31,709 nt of DNA from assembly GCA_943371235.1 (NCBI GenBank), contig CALRTZ010000034.1:1-31709 (forward strand), written 5' to 3'. Positions within the stretch are counted from its first letter, which is position 1, and each line of letters opens with the position of its first letter. The position numbers and the translations under genes were made by a program. The DNA is from CAJBVG01 sp943371235 (GTDB taxonomy: Bacteria > Bacteroidota > Bacteroidia > Sphingobacteriales > Sphingobacteriaceae). Of this stretch, positions 23,620 through 30,751 are shown one piece after another. Under the pieces are notes generated by a model. It was not told the origin of the DNA. It was given only the letters and a program-made list of their open reading frames with translations, and did not search any database.

Positions 23620-24392
23620 AAAATTACGCAACTCTCATTCGCCACGAGTTTTTTAAACTCCGCAAAACACTGGCCTTTCGCAGTGCATGGATTTTACCCT
23701 TGCTTATCAATTTATTAATTGTAGTAATTTTTATTGCTAAAGCTGATGAATTACTAAAAGCACCAATTCCAAACATGTGGTTCCGTTACCTCGATTTCGT
23801 AATGGGCATTATGGGTTCATTAATACTTCCTATGTACATTGTGTTTCTAACTTTTTCGGTTAATGATATAGAACACAAAGCCGATACCTGGAAAAACTTA
23901 TTGAGTTACCCAATCGAAAAGCGACAAGTGTTTCTAGGCAAATGGATGGGTAGTGTACTCATTTTTGCTCTCTTCATGCTTAGCTTTTATGTGTTTACTT
24001 ATTTCGCAGGGCATTTACTAGGAAAAATAAATCCAGACTTTGGTTTTCAAAACCACGCAATGGGAATACCGATGTTACAAATGTTTACAAAAATGTTTTT
24101 AGCAAGCATCGCCCTTATCTGCATCCAATTTTTCTTTAGCATGTTATGGAGCGATTTTATGAAATCGATGGGAATTGGTTTATTCTTAACCATTGCCAGT
24201 ATGATTATAATGCGATGGGAATATGTGTACATCAGCCCATACGCACAACCTTTATATTCTATTAGCACCCTCTTCGAGTCAAAAACAATGGCAGTAAATT
24301 TCAATAGCAAAGAAATCTGGGTTGGATTAGGAACTTCGTTTGTGTTTTTAACAGCGGCATTCCAATTGATGAAGAAACGAAGTATACGATAA
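23616..24392 (+). CDS. ABC-2 type transporter permease (BcrB-like)
   Basis: A 258-residue protein with about six hydrophobic segments (roughly 23-42, 60-84, 108-131, 148-175, 185-205, 225-250), matching ABC-2 permeases of the BcrB/lantibiotic-immunity type in size. The N-terminus LIRHEFFKLRKTLAFRSAWILP and the motif DTWKNLLSYPIEKRQVFLGKW (about 88-108) are typical of this permease family. It starts inside the stop of the ATPase gene (ATGA). The C-terminus ends in SIR just where the CGA octamer array begins (24382). With the ATPase it forms the transporter; the role is inferred from the family. Confidence 0.9.
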   Translation: MKNYATLIRHEFFKLRKTLAFRSAWILPLLINLLIVVIFIAKADELLKAPIPNMWFRYLDFVMGIMGSLILPMYIVFLTFSVNDIEHKADTWKNLLSYPIEKRQVFLGKWMGSVLIFALFMLSFYVFTYFAGHLLGKINPDFGFQNHAMGIPMLQMFTKMFLASIALICIQFFFSMLWSDFMKSMGIGLFLTIASMIIMRWEYVYISPYAQPLYSISTLFESKTMAVNFNSKEIWVGLGTSFVFLTAAFQLMKKRSIR

Positions 24393-24421
24393 TGCGACTA
24401 TACGAGTTTGCGACTATACGA
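24382..24421. repeat. NNNNRCGA octamer array over the permease stop
   Basis: Five octamers end in ACGA or GCGA at strict 8-bp phase (GTATACGA, TAATGCGA, CTATACGA, GTTTGCGA, CTATACGA). The permease TAA stop is at 24390-24392, inside the array. Confidence 0.8.
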
Positions 24422-24434
24422 AGCACTGCTCTTG

Positions 24435-24474
24435 CTTATTAGCATACTATCACACTAGCACACTAGCACACAAA
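24435..24474. repeat. CACACTAG octamer array before terminator
   Basis: Five octamers in 8-bp phase, consensus CAYACTAK (CACACTAG twice, CATACTAT, degenerate first CTTATTAG, last CACACAAA). The last unit runs into the A-tract of the terminator at 24472. Confidence 0.75.
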
Positions 24475-24501
24475 AAAAGCTCCCTATGAGGAGCTTTTTT
24501 T
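24472..24501. terminator. Bidirectional intrinsic terminator between ABC permease and trxA
   Basis: GCTCC (24479-24483) pairs with GGAGC (24490-24494) across a 6-nt loop; a run of 7 A precedes and 7 T follow, extending the stem, so it can stop transcription on both strands. It lies 79 bp after the permease stop and 26 bp after the trxA stop. Confidence 0.85.
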
Positions 24502-24527
24502 GCAATAACTTAACCGAGCTTTTTTTA

Positions 24528-24845
24528 TTAAAGCTGTGCTTCTAATTTTTGTTGTAATACATTTTTAGGAACTGCACCAATTTGTTTGTCAACAATTTCG
24601 CCATTCTTGAAATATAATAAAGCCGGAATGTTTCTAATTCCAAATTTCATTGATATACCCGGATTGTTATCCACGTTTACTTTACCAATAACCGCTCTAC
24701 CATCGAAATCTTTCGCTAATTCTTCTACCACTGGACCAACCATGCGGCAAGGTCCACACCACTCTGCCCAGAAATCTACTAATACGGGTTTGTCTGATTT
24801 TAATACTAACTCTTCGAAGTTAGCGTCTGTTAGTTCTAATGCCAT
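24528..24845 (-). CDS. trxA: Thioredoxin
   Basis: A 105-residue protein with the thioredoxin fold: ANFEELVLKSDKPVLVDFWAEWCGPCRM (active-site Cys30 and Cys33), the cis-Pro block IRNIPALLYFKNGE and the C-terminal GAVPKNVLQQKLEAQL. It reduces disulfides in the cytoplasm and is the expected electron donor for the BCP peroxidase in this window. ATG 24845 gives exactly the family length; an upstream reading to 24917 would only translate the leader. The mRNA leader (about 88 nt) carries a 19-bp hairpin near its 5' end. Downstream of dnaE on the same strand but with its own promoter. Confidence 0.96.
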   Translation of the reverse strand: MALELTDANFEELVLKSDKPVLVDFWAEWCGPCRMVGPVVEELAKDFDGRAVIGKVNVDNNPGISMKFGIRNIPALLYFKNGEIVDKQIGAVPKNVLQQKLEAQL

Positions 24846-24883
24846 AATTACTATTGTTCTTAATTTGTTTTTTGTTTTATAAC

Positions 24884-24932
24884 GTACACTGTAAATTGTA
24901 CAATGTACTATGTACAACTTACAGTGTACAAT
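24884..24932. repeat. GTACANN heptamer array forming a leader hairpin before trxA
   Basis: Seven heptamers in 7-bp phase (GTACACT, GTAAATT, GTACAAT, GTACTAT, GTACAAC, TTACAGT, GTACAAT). Arms 24884-24902 and 24911-24929 are inverted copies of 19 nt with one difference, around an 8-nt loop. Read as trxA-strand RNA the difference is a G-U pair, so the stem is unbroken; in the opposite strand it is an A-C mismatch. Predicted trxA transcripts start at about 24933, so the hairpin sits at the very 5' end of the leader. Confidence 0.75.
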
Positions 24933-24936
24933 TAGT

Positions 24937-24968
24937 CAAATTTATTGCCAATCCCCAAAAAATGCAAT
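24937..24968 (-). promoter_or_regulatory. trxA promoter (-33 ATTG, -7 TAAATTTG)
   Basis: TAAATTTG on the minus strand (24937-24944) matches TAnnTTTG; ATTG (24965-24968) lies 20 nt upstream of it. It lies between the dnaE stop and the hairpin, so trxA is expressed from its own promoter, with the -33 element close to the dnaE 3' end. Confidence 0.65.
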
Positions 24969-24975
24969 TTTGTCA

Positions 24976-27900
24976 TCAATTCAATCTAAAGCTTACACCT
25001 TTTAATTGCTCTAATGCTTGTAATAAATCATTTGATGGGCTTACTTTACATCTTCTGCTAGGCATTTCCATGGCAATCCCTTGCTCCTGGTCTATCACTT
25101 TTATTTTCAACTCACAGTTCTTTTGCAAGTCTGTTTTACTGTTTTCTTCAATTAATGCAACAATTTGATGGAGCAATTGTTCGCTCAAATCGCTAAGGTA
25201 GCAAGTAATGGTCATGCTCTTCGTCAACTTGTCACGTACATCTGTCAATAATTGTATACTGGTAACCTTAAACTCCCAGTTCCCTTTCTGCCCGTATCGC
25301 TCTTGTACTTTACCTCGTATGTACAAAAACAAGCCTTCGTTTAAATAGGGTTTAAATTTCAAGTAATCGTCGCCAAACAAGGTTAACTCTGTTTGGTCAC
25401 CGTAATCTTCAATAAATAATGAACCATATGGCTTACCCGATTTAGCTATCCTGTGGTTTACTCCTCCAACCATTCCACCCAGGCTCAACTCTTTATTTTT
25501 TAATCGCTCAAAACGTTCCGCTGATATATCACTCGCAGAATCCTCTTCCTCTTCAGCTTTTTCCTGTATGCTCGCATTCGTTTCAAATTTATTTCCAGAA
25601 AATCGACTCACTAATTTTAAGTCGCTTACACTCGCCGTGCAAAATTTTTCTAAATCAAATTTAAATTCATCTAACGGGTGACCAGAAATATAAAATCCTA
25701 CTACTTCTTTTTCATACCTCAACTTTTGCAAGAAACCCCATTCTTCACAAATTGGAATTTTGGGCTCTGGTATTTGTGAGGCTGCTCCTGCTCCAAATAA
25801 TGATGATTGAGCAGAACTTAAGCTGTCTTGAAAGTTAGCACCAAAGCGTAATGTTTTTTCTAAGAAATTTCCGTTTTCATTTATTTCATGATGGAAATAG
25901 GTAGCTCTGTGAATATTAAAAGAATCGAAAGCTCCTGCATTCGCAAGCGATTCGAAGGTTTTTTTATTGGCTGCTCTTAAATTTACTCGCTTTACTAAAT
26001 CAAAAATATTTACAAACTTTCCTTTTTCATTTCGTTCTTCAATAATAGAAATTACAGCCGCTTCGCCTACTCCTTTTACCGCTCCTAGACCGAATCTAAT
26101 TTGTCCGTTTTCATTTACCGAAAACTTGTAAATACTTTCGTTTATATCAGGCCCTAAAACCGACATGCCCATTCGCTTACACTCTTCCATAAACATGGTA
26201 ATTTTATCGATATTACTCAAGTTATGAGTAAGCACCGATGCCATGTATTCCGAAGGGTAGTTCGCTTTTAAATACGCCGTTTGAAATGCTACGAATGCAT
26301 AACACGTAGAGTGCGATTTGTTGAAAGCATAAGAAGCAAAGGCTTCCCAGTCGGTCCATACTTTTTCTAATTTCTTTTTATCTAAGCCACGATCAACCGC
26401 TCCGTTTATAAACACATCTTTTAAATCGTCGAGTGTTTTACGATCTTTTTTACCCATTGCTTTTCGCAATGTATCAGCTTGTCCTTTACTAAAGCCTGCT
26501 AATTTTTGCGAGAGCAACATCACCTGCTCTTGGTAAACCGTAATTCCATTGGTATCTTGGAGGTACTCTTCCATTTCTGGTAAGTCGTAAGTCACTTGCT
26601 CTCTACCATGTTTACGTGAAATATATTTCGGAATGTACTGCATCGGACCTGGTCGGTACAAGGCATTCATCGCAATTAAATCTTCAAACTTATCGGGTTT
26701 TAAATCGATCAAATGTTTTTGCATCCCTGCAGATTCAAACTGAAACGTTCCGTTGGTTTCTCCACGTTGGTACAATTCAAATGTTTTCGGATCGTCGAGT
26801 GGAATGTTATCAATATCTATTTCAATCCCTTTATTTTGCTTTATCAATTCCAAGGCATCGCGAATAATGGTAAGGGTTTTTAATCCCAAGAAGTCCATTT
26901 TTATTACGCCTGCATCTTCAATTACCTTCCCATCGTATTGGGTAATTAATAAATCTGTTTCTTTTGATGTTGATACCGGGATGATGTCTGTTAAATCCAT
27001 CGGAGCAATAATAATTCCTGCCGCATGTATTCCCGTTCCACGTACAGAGCCTTCTAATATTACTGCTTCTTTTAATACTTTCGATTTAAAATCGTTCGCA
27101 TCGTTATATATTGCACGAAGCTGTTTTATGTTATCTAAATCTTCTTGTTGATAGCCTTCTTTATCTTTCAAACCTCCCTCACCATCAATGTTTGCAAGTA
27201 TTACACGGTTAAGCTCAGTGCCAGGTTTATCGGGCACTAACTTTGCCAAGGCATTTGATTCTGCTAATGGTAAATCCATTACACGAGCCACATCTTTAAT
27301 ACTCATTTTAGCAGCCATGGTACCATAAGTAACAATTTGTGCTACTTGGTTTTTACCATATTTGTCGACTACATAATCTATCACTTTTTGTCGGCCTTCA
27401 TCATCAAAATCCGTATCAATATCGGGCATCGACTTACGTTCTGGATTTAAGAAACGCTCAAAAAGTAAATTGTATTTAATTGGGTCGATGTTGGTAATGC
27501 CGATGCAAAATGCAACTGCAGAACCCGCCGCAGAACCCCTGCCCGGACCAACAAAAACACCTATGTCTCTTCCTGCTTTTATAAAATCGGCTACAATTAA
27601 AAAGTAACCGGCAAAACCCATGGTTTCGATGGTGAACAATTCAAAATTTAAGCGTTCTTCAATTTCTGCAGTAAGTGTTTCATAACGTTTATAAGCACCC
27701 TCAAAGGTAATGTGGCGTAGGTATTCGTCTTGTGTGCTAAAATTTTCAGGTATCACGAAATTGGGCAATAAAATATCTTGCTTTAATTTCAGTGTATCTA
27801 TTTTATCAACTATTTCATTGGTATTATCAATGGCTTCGGGTATGTCGATAAACAATTTGTTCATCTCCTCTTGAGTTTTGAAATAAAACTCATCGTTATA

Positions 27901-28659
27901 AAAAGCAAAACGAGTACCTTTTACAAAAGCATCGTCATCACTAAATTCTTTATTGGTTGGGGTGCTTTGTTTTTCACAGGTATTTATACACAATAAAATA
28001 TCGTGCGCATTCGAATCTTCACGATCTACGTAATGCGAATCGTTAGAGGCAATTACTTTTACATTGAATTTTTTTGCAAAACCTAAAAGCACTTGATTTA
28101 CTTTTTCTTGGTCTTGCATTTTATGGCGTTGCAATTCTATGTAATAATCTTCTCCAAACAAATCGAGCCACCATTTAAATTCTTGTTCGGCCTCTGCTTC
28201 GCCTTTGCGGAGAATGGTTTTAGGCACCATTGCACCGATGCAACAAGTGGTAGCAATTAATCCTTCGTGGTATTTTTCAATCAGTTCCTTGTCTATACGA
28301 GGGTACTTACCGTATAAACCTTCTATATAACCCAAAGAGCAAAGCTTCACCAGGTTTTTATAACCGGTTGCATTTTTGGCTAAGAGTAATTGATGGTAGC
28401 GTACATCTTTATCGTCTTTGGTAAATTGGCGTTTATGTCGATCATCAACCACATAAAACTCACAACCTACAATGGGCTTAACTCCGTGCTTACCAGCCTC
28501 TGCCACAAATTTAAAAGCACCAAACATATTCCCATGGTCGGTAATGGCGAGGGCTTTCATGCCATCTTTAGAAGCTTTTTTAAACAGCTTTTTAATATCG
28601 GCGGCTCCGTCGAGTAAAGAATATTGAGTATGTACGTGTAAATGTGAAAAATCTGGCAT
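24976..28659 (-). CDS. dnaE: DNA polymerase III alpha subunit
   Basis: A 1227-residue replicative polymerase, the usual DnaE1 size. The PHP domain starts at once (HLHVHTQYSLLDGAADI, His6/8/10). The polymerase core has GPGRGSAAGSAVAFCIGIT and PDIDTDFDDEGR (catalytic Asp pair near 411-413), then LYRPGPMQYIPKYISRKHG, and the fingers region ending around 900. The C-terminal part has an OB-fold (GGMVGGVNHRIAKSGKPYGSLFIEDYGDQTELTLFGDDYL, about 1056-1110). It synthesises DNA within the holoenzyme. No intein or split was seen. Starts with ATG 28659 after a -7 box; divergent from atpD. Confidence 0.97.
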   Translation of the reverse strand: MPDFSHLHVHTQYSLLDGAADIKKLFKKASKDGMKALAITDHGNMFGAFKFVAEAGKHGVKPIVGCEFYVVDDRHKRQFTKDDKDVRYHQLLLAKNATGYKNLVKLCSLGYIEGLYGKYPRIDKELIEKYHEGLIATTCCIGAMVPKTILRKGEAEAEQEFKWWLDLFGEDYYIELQRHKMQDQEKVNQVLLGFAKKFNVKVIASNDSHYVDREDSNAHDILLCINTCEKQSTPTNKEFSDDDAFVKGTRFAFYNDEFYFKTQEEMNKLFIDIPEAIDNTNEIVDKIDTLKLKQDILLPNFVIPENFSTQDEYLRHITFEGAYKRYETLTAEIEERLNFELFTIETMGFAGYFLIVADFIKAGRDIGVFVGPGRGSAAGSAVAFCIGITNIDPIKYNLLFERFLNPERKSMPDIDTDFDDEGRQKVIDYVVDKYGKNQVAQIVTYGTMAAKMSIKDVARVMDLPLAESNALAKLVPDKPGTELNRVILANIDGEGGLKDKEGYQQEDLDNIKQLRAIYNDANDFKSKVLKEAVILEGSVRGTGIHAAGIIIAPMDLTDIIPVSTSKETDLLITQYDGKVIEDAGVIKMDFLGLKTLTIIRDALELIKQNKGIEIDIDNIPLDDPKTFELYQRGETNGTFQFESAGMQKHLIDLKPDKFEDLIAMNALYRPGPMQYIPKYISRKHGREQVTYDLPEMEEYLQDTNGITVYQEQVMLLSQKLAGFSKGQADTLRKAMGKKDRKTLDDLKDVFINGAVDRGLDKKKLEKVWTDWEAFASYAFNKSHSTCYAFVAFQTAYLKANYPSEYMASVLTHNLSNIDKITMFMEECKRMGMSVLGPDINESIYKFSVNENGQIRFGLGAVKGVGEAAVISIIEERNEKGKFVNIFDLVKRVNLRAANKKTFESLANAGAFDSFNIHRATYFHHEINENGNFLEKTLRFGANFQDSLSSAQSSLFGAGAASQIPEPKIPICEEWGFLQKLRYEKEVVGFYISGHPLDEFKFDLEKFCTASVSDLKLVSRFSGNKFETNASIQEKAEEEEDSASDISAERFERLKNKELSLGGMVGGVNHRIAKSGKPYGSLFIEDYGDQTELTLFGDDYLKFKPYLNEGLFLYIRGKVQERYGQKGNWEFKVTSIQLLTDVRDKLTKSMTITCYLSDLSEQLLHQIVALIEENSKTDLQKNCELKIKVIDQEQGIAMEMPSRRCKVSPSNDLLQALEQLKGVSFRLN

Positions 28660-28675
28660 GGCTTATTTGAGAAAT

Positions 28676-28683
28676 CAAATTTA
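28676..28683 (-). promoter_or_regulatory. -7 box of dnaE
   Basis: TAAATTTG on the minus strand matches TAnnTTTG and ends 16 nt before ATG 28659. No -33 TTTG at normal spacing is visible. Confidence 0.5.
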
Positions 28684-28833
28684 AAGAATGTTTTGCTTGC
28701 TTTTTGCTCGCTTTTTCCACAATTTTTGGAAGGCTTAAAAATCAATGAAATAGTTTAAATACGTGCTAGAAAGGCCTATTTTGCCCTATTTTTAATAAAG
28801 CGATAAAATTCTTGATATTATTTTAACAATCCG

Positions 28834-28863
28834 TTTGAAATTAGGGAAGAAAAGTTAACTTTG
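28834..28863 (+). promoter_or_regulatory. atpD promoter (-33 TTTG, -7 TAACTTTG)
   Basis: TTTG (28834-28837), an 18-nt spacer, then TAACTTTG (28856-28863): a full match to the Bacteroidota consensus. The predicted leader to ATG 28890 is about 20-25 nt. This is one of the clearest promoters in the window, as expected for a highly expressed gene. Confidence 0.75.
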
Positions 28864-28889
28864 CGGCACGAAAAAATAATAGATTCACT

Positions 28890-30398
28890 ATGCCAAATAT
28901 TGGAAAAATTGCACAGATCATCGGTCCTATTGTGGACGTTAGCTTTGCAGCGGAGAACGCTAAATTGCCTAACATTTTAGATGCTATGTATGTGACTAAA
29001 GAAAATGGTCAGAAAATCGTATTAGAGTGTCAACAACACTTAGGAGAAGACAGAGTGCGTACCATTGCGATGGATTCTACAGACGGATTAGTTCGTGGAA
29101 TGGAAGTATTTGATACCGCTGCTCCTATTACTATGCCAGTCGGCGAAGCCATCAAAGGACGTTTGTTTAACGTAGTAGGTGATGCAATCGACGGTATGCC
29201 AGAGGTTAGCAAAGAAAATGGCCGTGCCATTCATAATAAACCACCAAGATTCGAAGATTTATCAACCGAAACTGAGATCCTATTTACAGGTATCAAGGTA
29301 ATCGACCTATTAGAGCCATACGTAAAAGGTGGTAAAATTGGTTTGTTCGGTGGTGCGGGTGTTGGTAAAACAGTATTAATTCAAGAATTAATCAACAACA
29401 TCGCGAAAGCATACGATGGTTTATCGGTATTCGCAGGTGTAGGTGAACGTACTCGTGAGGGTAACGACTTATTGAGAGAGATGATTGAAGCAAACATTAT
29501 CCGTTATGGTGATGCATTTAAACATTCGATGGAAGAAGGTGGTTGGGATTTATCTAAAGTAGATCACGAAGCCTTGAAAGATTCGAAAGCAACATTCGTG
29601 TTCGGACAAATGAATGAGCCTCCAGGTGCACGAGCACGTGTGGCTTTATCAGGATTAACTGTAGCGGAATATTTCCGTGACGGTGATGAGCAAAGTGGTG
29701 GACGTGATATCTTATTCTTTATTGATAATATCTTCCGTTTCACGCAAGCAGGTTCTGAAGTATCAGCCTTATTAGGTCGTATGCCATCTGCAGTAGGTTA
29801 CCAACCAACATTGGCAACTGAGATGGGTATGATGCAAGAGCGTATTACTTCTACAAAGAGAGGATCTATTACATCGGTACAAGCGGTTTACGTACCTGCC
29901 GATGACTTAACTGACCCTGCACCGGCAACAACATTCGCCCATTTAGATGCTACAACAGTATTGAGTCGTAAAATTGCTGAGTTAGGTATTTACCCAGCGG
30001 TAGATCCATTGGATTCGACTTCACGTATTTTGGCTCCAGAAATTATTGGTGCTGAGCATTACGGTTGTGCACAAAAAGTGAAAGAAATTTTACAACGTTA
30101 CAAAGAATTACAAGATATCATCGCGATTTTGGGTATGGACGAATTATCTGAAGAAGATAAATTAATAGTATCTCGTGCTCGTCGTGTTCAACGTTTCTTA
30201 TCACAGCCTTTCCACGTTGCTGAGCAATTCACTGGATTAAAAGGTGTGTTAGTAGACATCAAAGAAACAATCAAAGGATTTAACATGATTATGGACGGCG
30301 CGGTAGATGAGTATCCGGAGATGGCGTTCAACTTGGTGGGTACTATTGAAGAGGCAATGGAAAAAGGTAAAAAATTAATCGCAGAAGCTAACGCTTAA
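28890..30398 (+). CDS. atpD: F1F0 ATP synthase subunit beta
   Basis: A 502-residue catalytic beta subunit. The N-terminal barrel begins GKIAQIIGPIVDVSF; Walker A GGAGVGKT lies at 154-161; VFAGVGERTREGNDL and the Walker B region ILFFIDNIFRFTQAGSEVSALLGRMPSAVGYQPTL follow, and the C-terminal DELSEEDKLIVSRARRVQRFLSQPF is typical. It hydrolyses or makes ATP in the F1 head. It is transcribed as atpD-atpC, away from the other atp genes, an arrangement known in Bacteroidota. Codon use looks like that of a highly expressed gene. Confidence 0.98.
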   Translation: MPNIGKIAQIIGPIVDVSFAAENAKLPNILDAMYVTKENGQKIVLECQQHLGEDRVRTIAMDSTDGLVRGMEVFDTAAPITMPVGEAIKGRLFNVVGDAIDGMPEVSKENGRAIHNKPPRFEDLSTETEILFTGIKVIDLLEPYVKGGKIGLFGGAGVGKTVLIQELINNIAKAYDGLSVFAGVGERTREGNDLLREMIEANIIRYGDAFKHSMEEGGWDLSKVDHEALKDSKATFVFGQMNEPPGARARVALSGLTVAEYFRDGDEQSGGRDILFFIDNIFRFTQAGSEVSALLGRMPSAVGYQPTLATEMGMMQERITSTKRGSITSVQAVYVPADDLTDPAPATTFAHLDATTVLSRKIAELGIYPAVDPLDSTSRILAPEIIGAEHYGCAQKVKEILQRYKELQDIIAILGMDELSEEDKLIVSRARRVQRFLSQPFHVAEQFTGLKGVLVDIKETIKGFNMIMDGAVDEYPEMAFNLVGTIEEAMEKGKKLIAEANA

Positions 30399-30402
30399 TA
30401 TT

Positions 30403-30645
30403 ATGTTATTAGAAGTATTAACACCCGATAAAAAAGTATATTCAGGAGAAGTAAGTTCTGTAAGCGTACCAGGTACCTCTGGCTCGTTTGAAGTATTGAA
30501 CAACCACGCTCCTATTATTTCTACTTTAGAAAAGGGAACATTAAAATTTAAAGCGAAAGAAGGCAACCAGGAGATGAAAATTTCTGGTGGCGTGATAGAA
30601 GTGCTATCGAATAAGGTAGTGGTGTTGGTGGAAAGCCTGCTTTAA
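30403..30645 (+). CDS. atpC: F1F0 ATP synthase subunit epsilon (short form)
   Basis: An 80-residue protein matching only the N-terminal beta-sandwich of epsilon: LEVLTPDKKVYSGEVSSVSVPGTSGSFEVLNNHAPIISTLEKG and ISGGVIEVLSNKVVVLVESL. The C-terminal two-helix domain that inhibits ATP hydrolysis in E. coli (138 aa in total) is absent. The short form is common in Bacteroidota. It links gamma to the F1 head and the c-ring. Starts 4 nt after atpD; the stop (30643-30645) touches the octamer array at 30644. Confidence 0.93.
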   Translation: MLLEVLTPDKKVYSGEVSSVSVPGTSGSFEVLNNHAPIISTLEKGTLKFKAKEGNQEMKISGGVIEVLSNKVVVLVESLL

Positions 30646-30683
30646 TCGAATTAGCGAACTAGCGAATTTTCGAATTAACGAAA
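30644..30683. repeat. NNNCGAAN octamer array at atpC 3' end
   Basis: Five octamers in 8-bp phase with CGAA at fixed position (AATCGAAT, TAGCGAAC, TAGCGAAT, TTTCGAAT, TAACGAAA). The first overlaps the atpC stop and the last runs into the A-tract of the terminator. Same CGA-core type as 3337, 9512 and 24382. Confidence 0.85.
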
Positions 30684-30722
30684 AAAAAGGTCCTGCTCAG
30701 AAATGAAGCGGGACTTTTTTTT
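30683..30722 (+). terminator. Intrinsic terminator of atpD-atpC
   Basis: GTCC (30690-30693) pairs with GGAC (30711-30714), with inner GC/GC pairs (30695-30696 with 30708-30709) and a U-G pair, A-tract before and T-tract after. It lies 38 bp after the atpC stop and could also act on the convergent HlyD gene. Confidence 0.8.
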
Positions 30723-30751
30723 GATGTACCAATAAAATATAAGCTATAAAT

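Noticed and set aside
24846..24917. N-terminal extension of trxA
   Set aside because: It would translate the hairpin leader; ATG 24845 gives the exact thioredoxin length and the promoter supports an untranslated leader.
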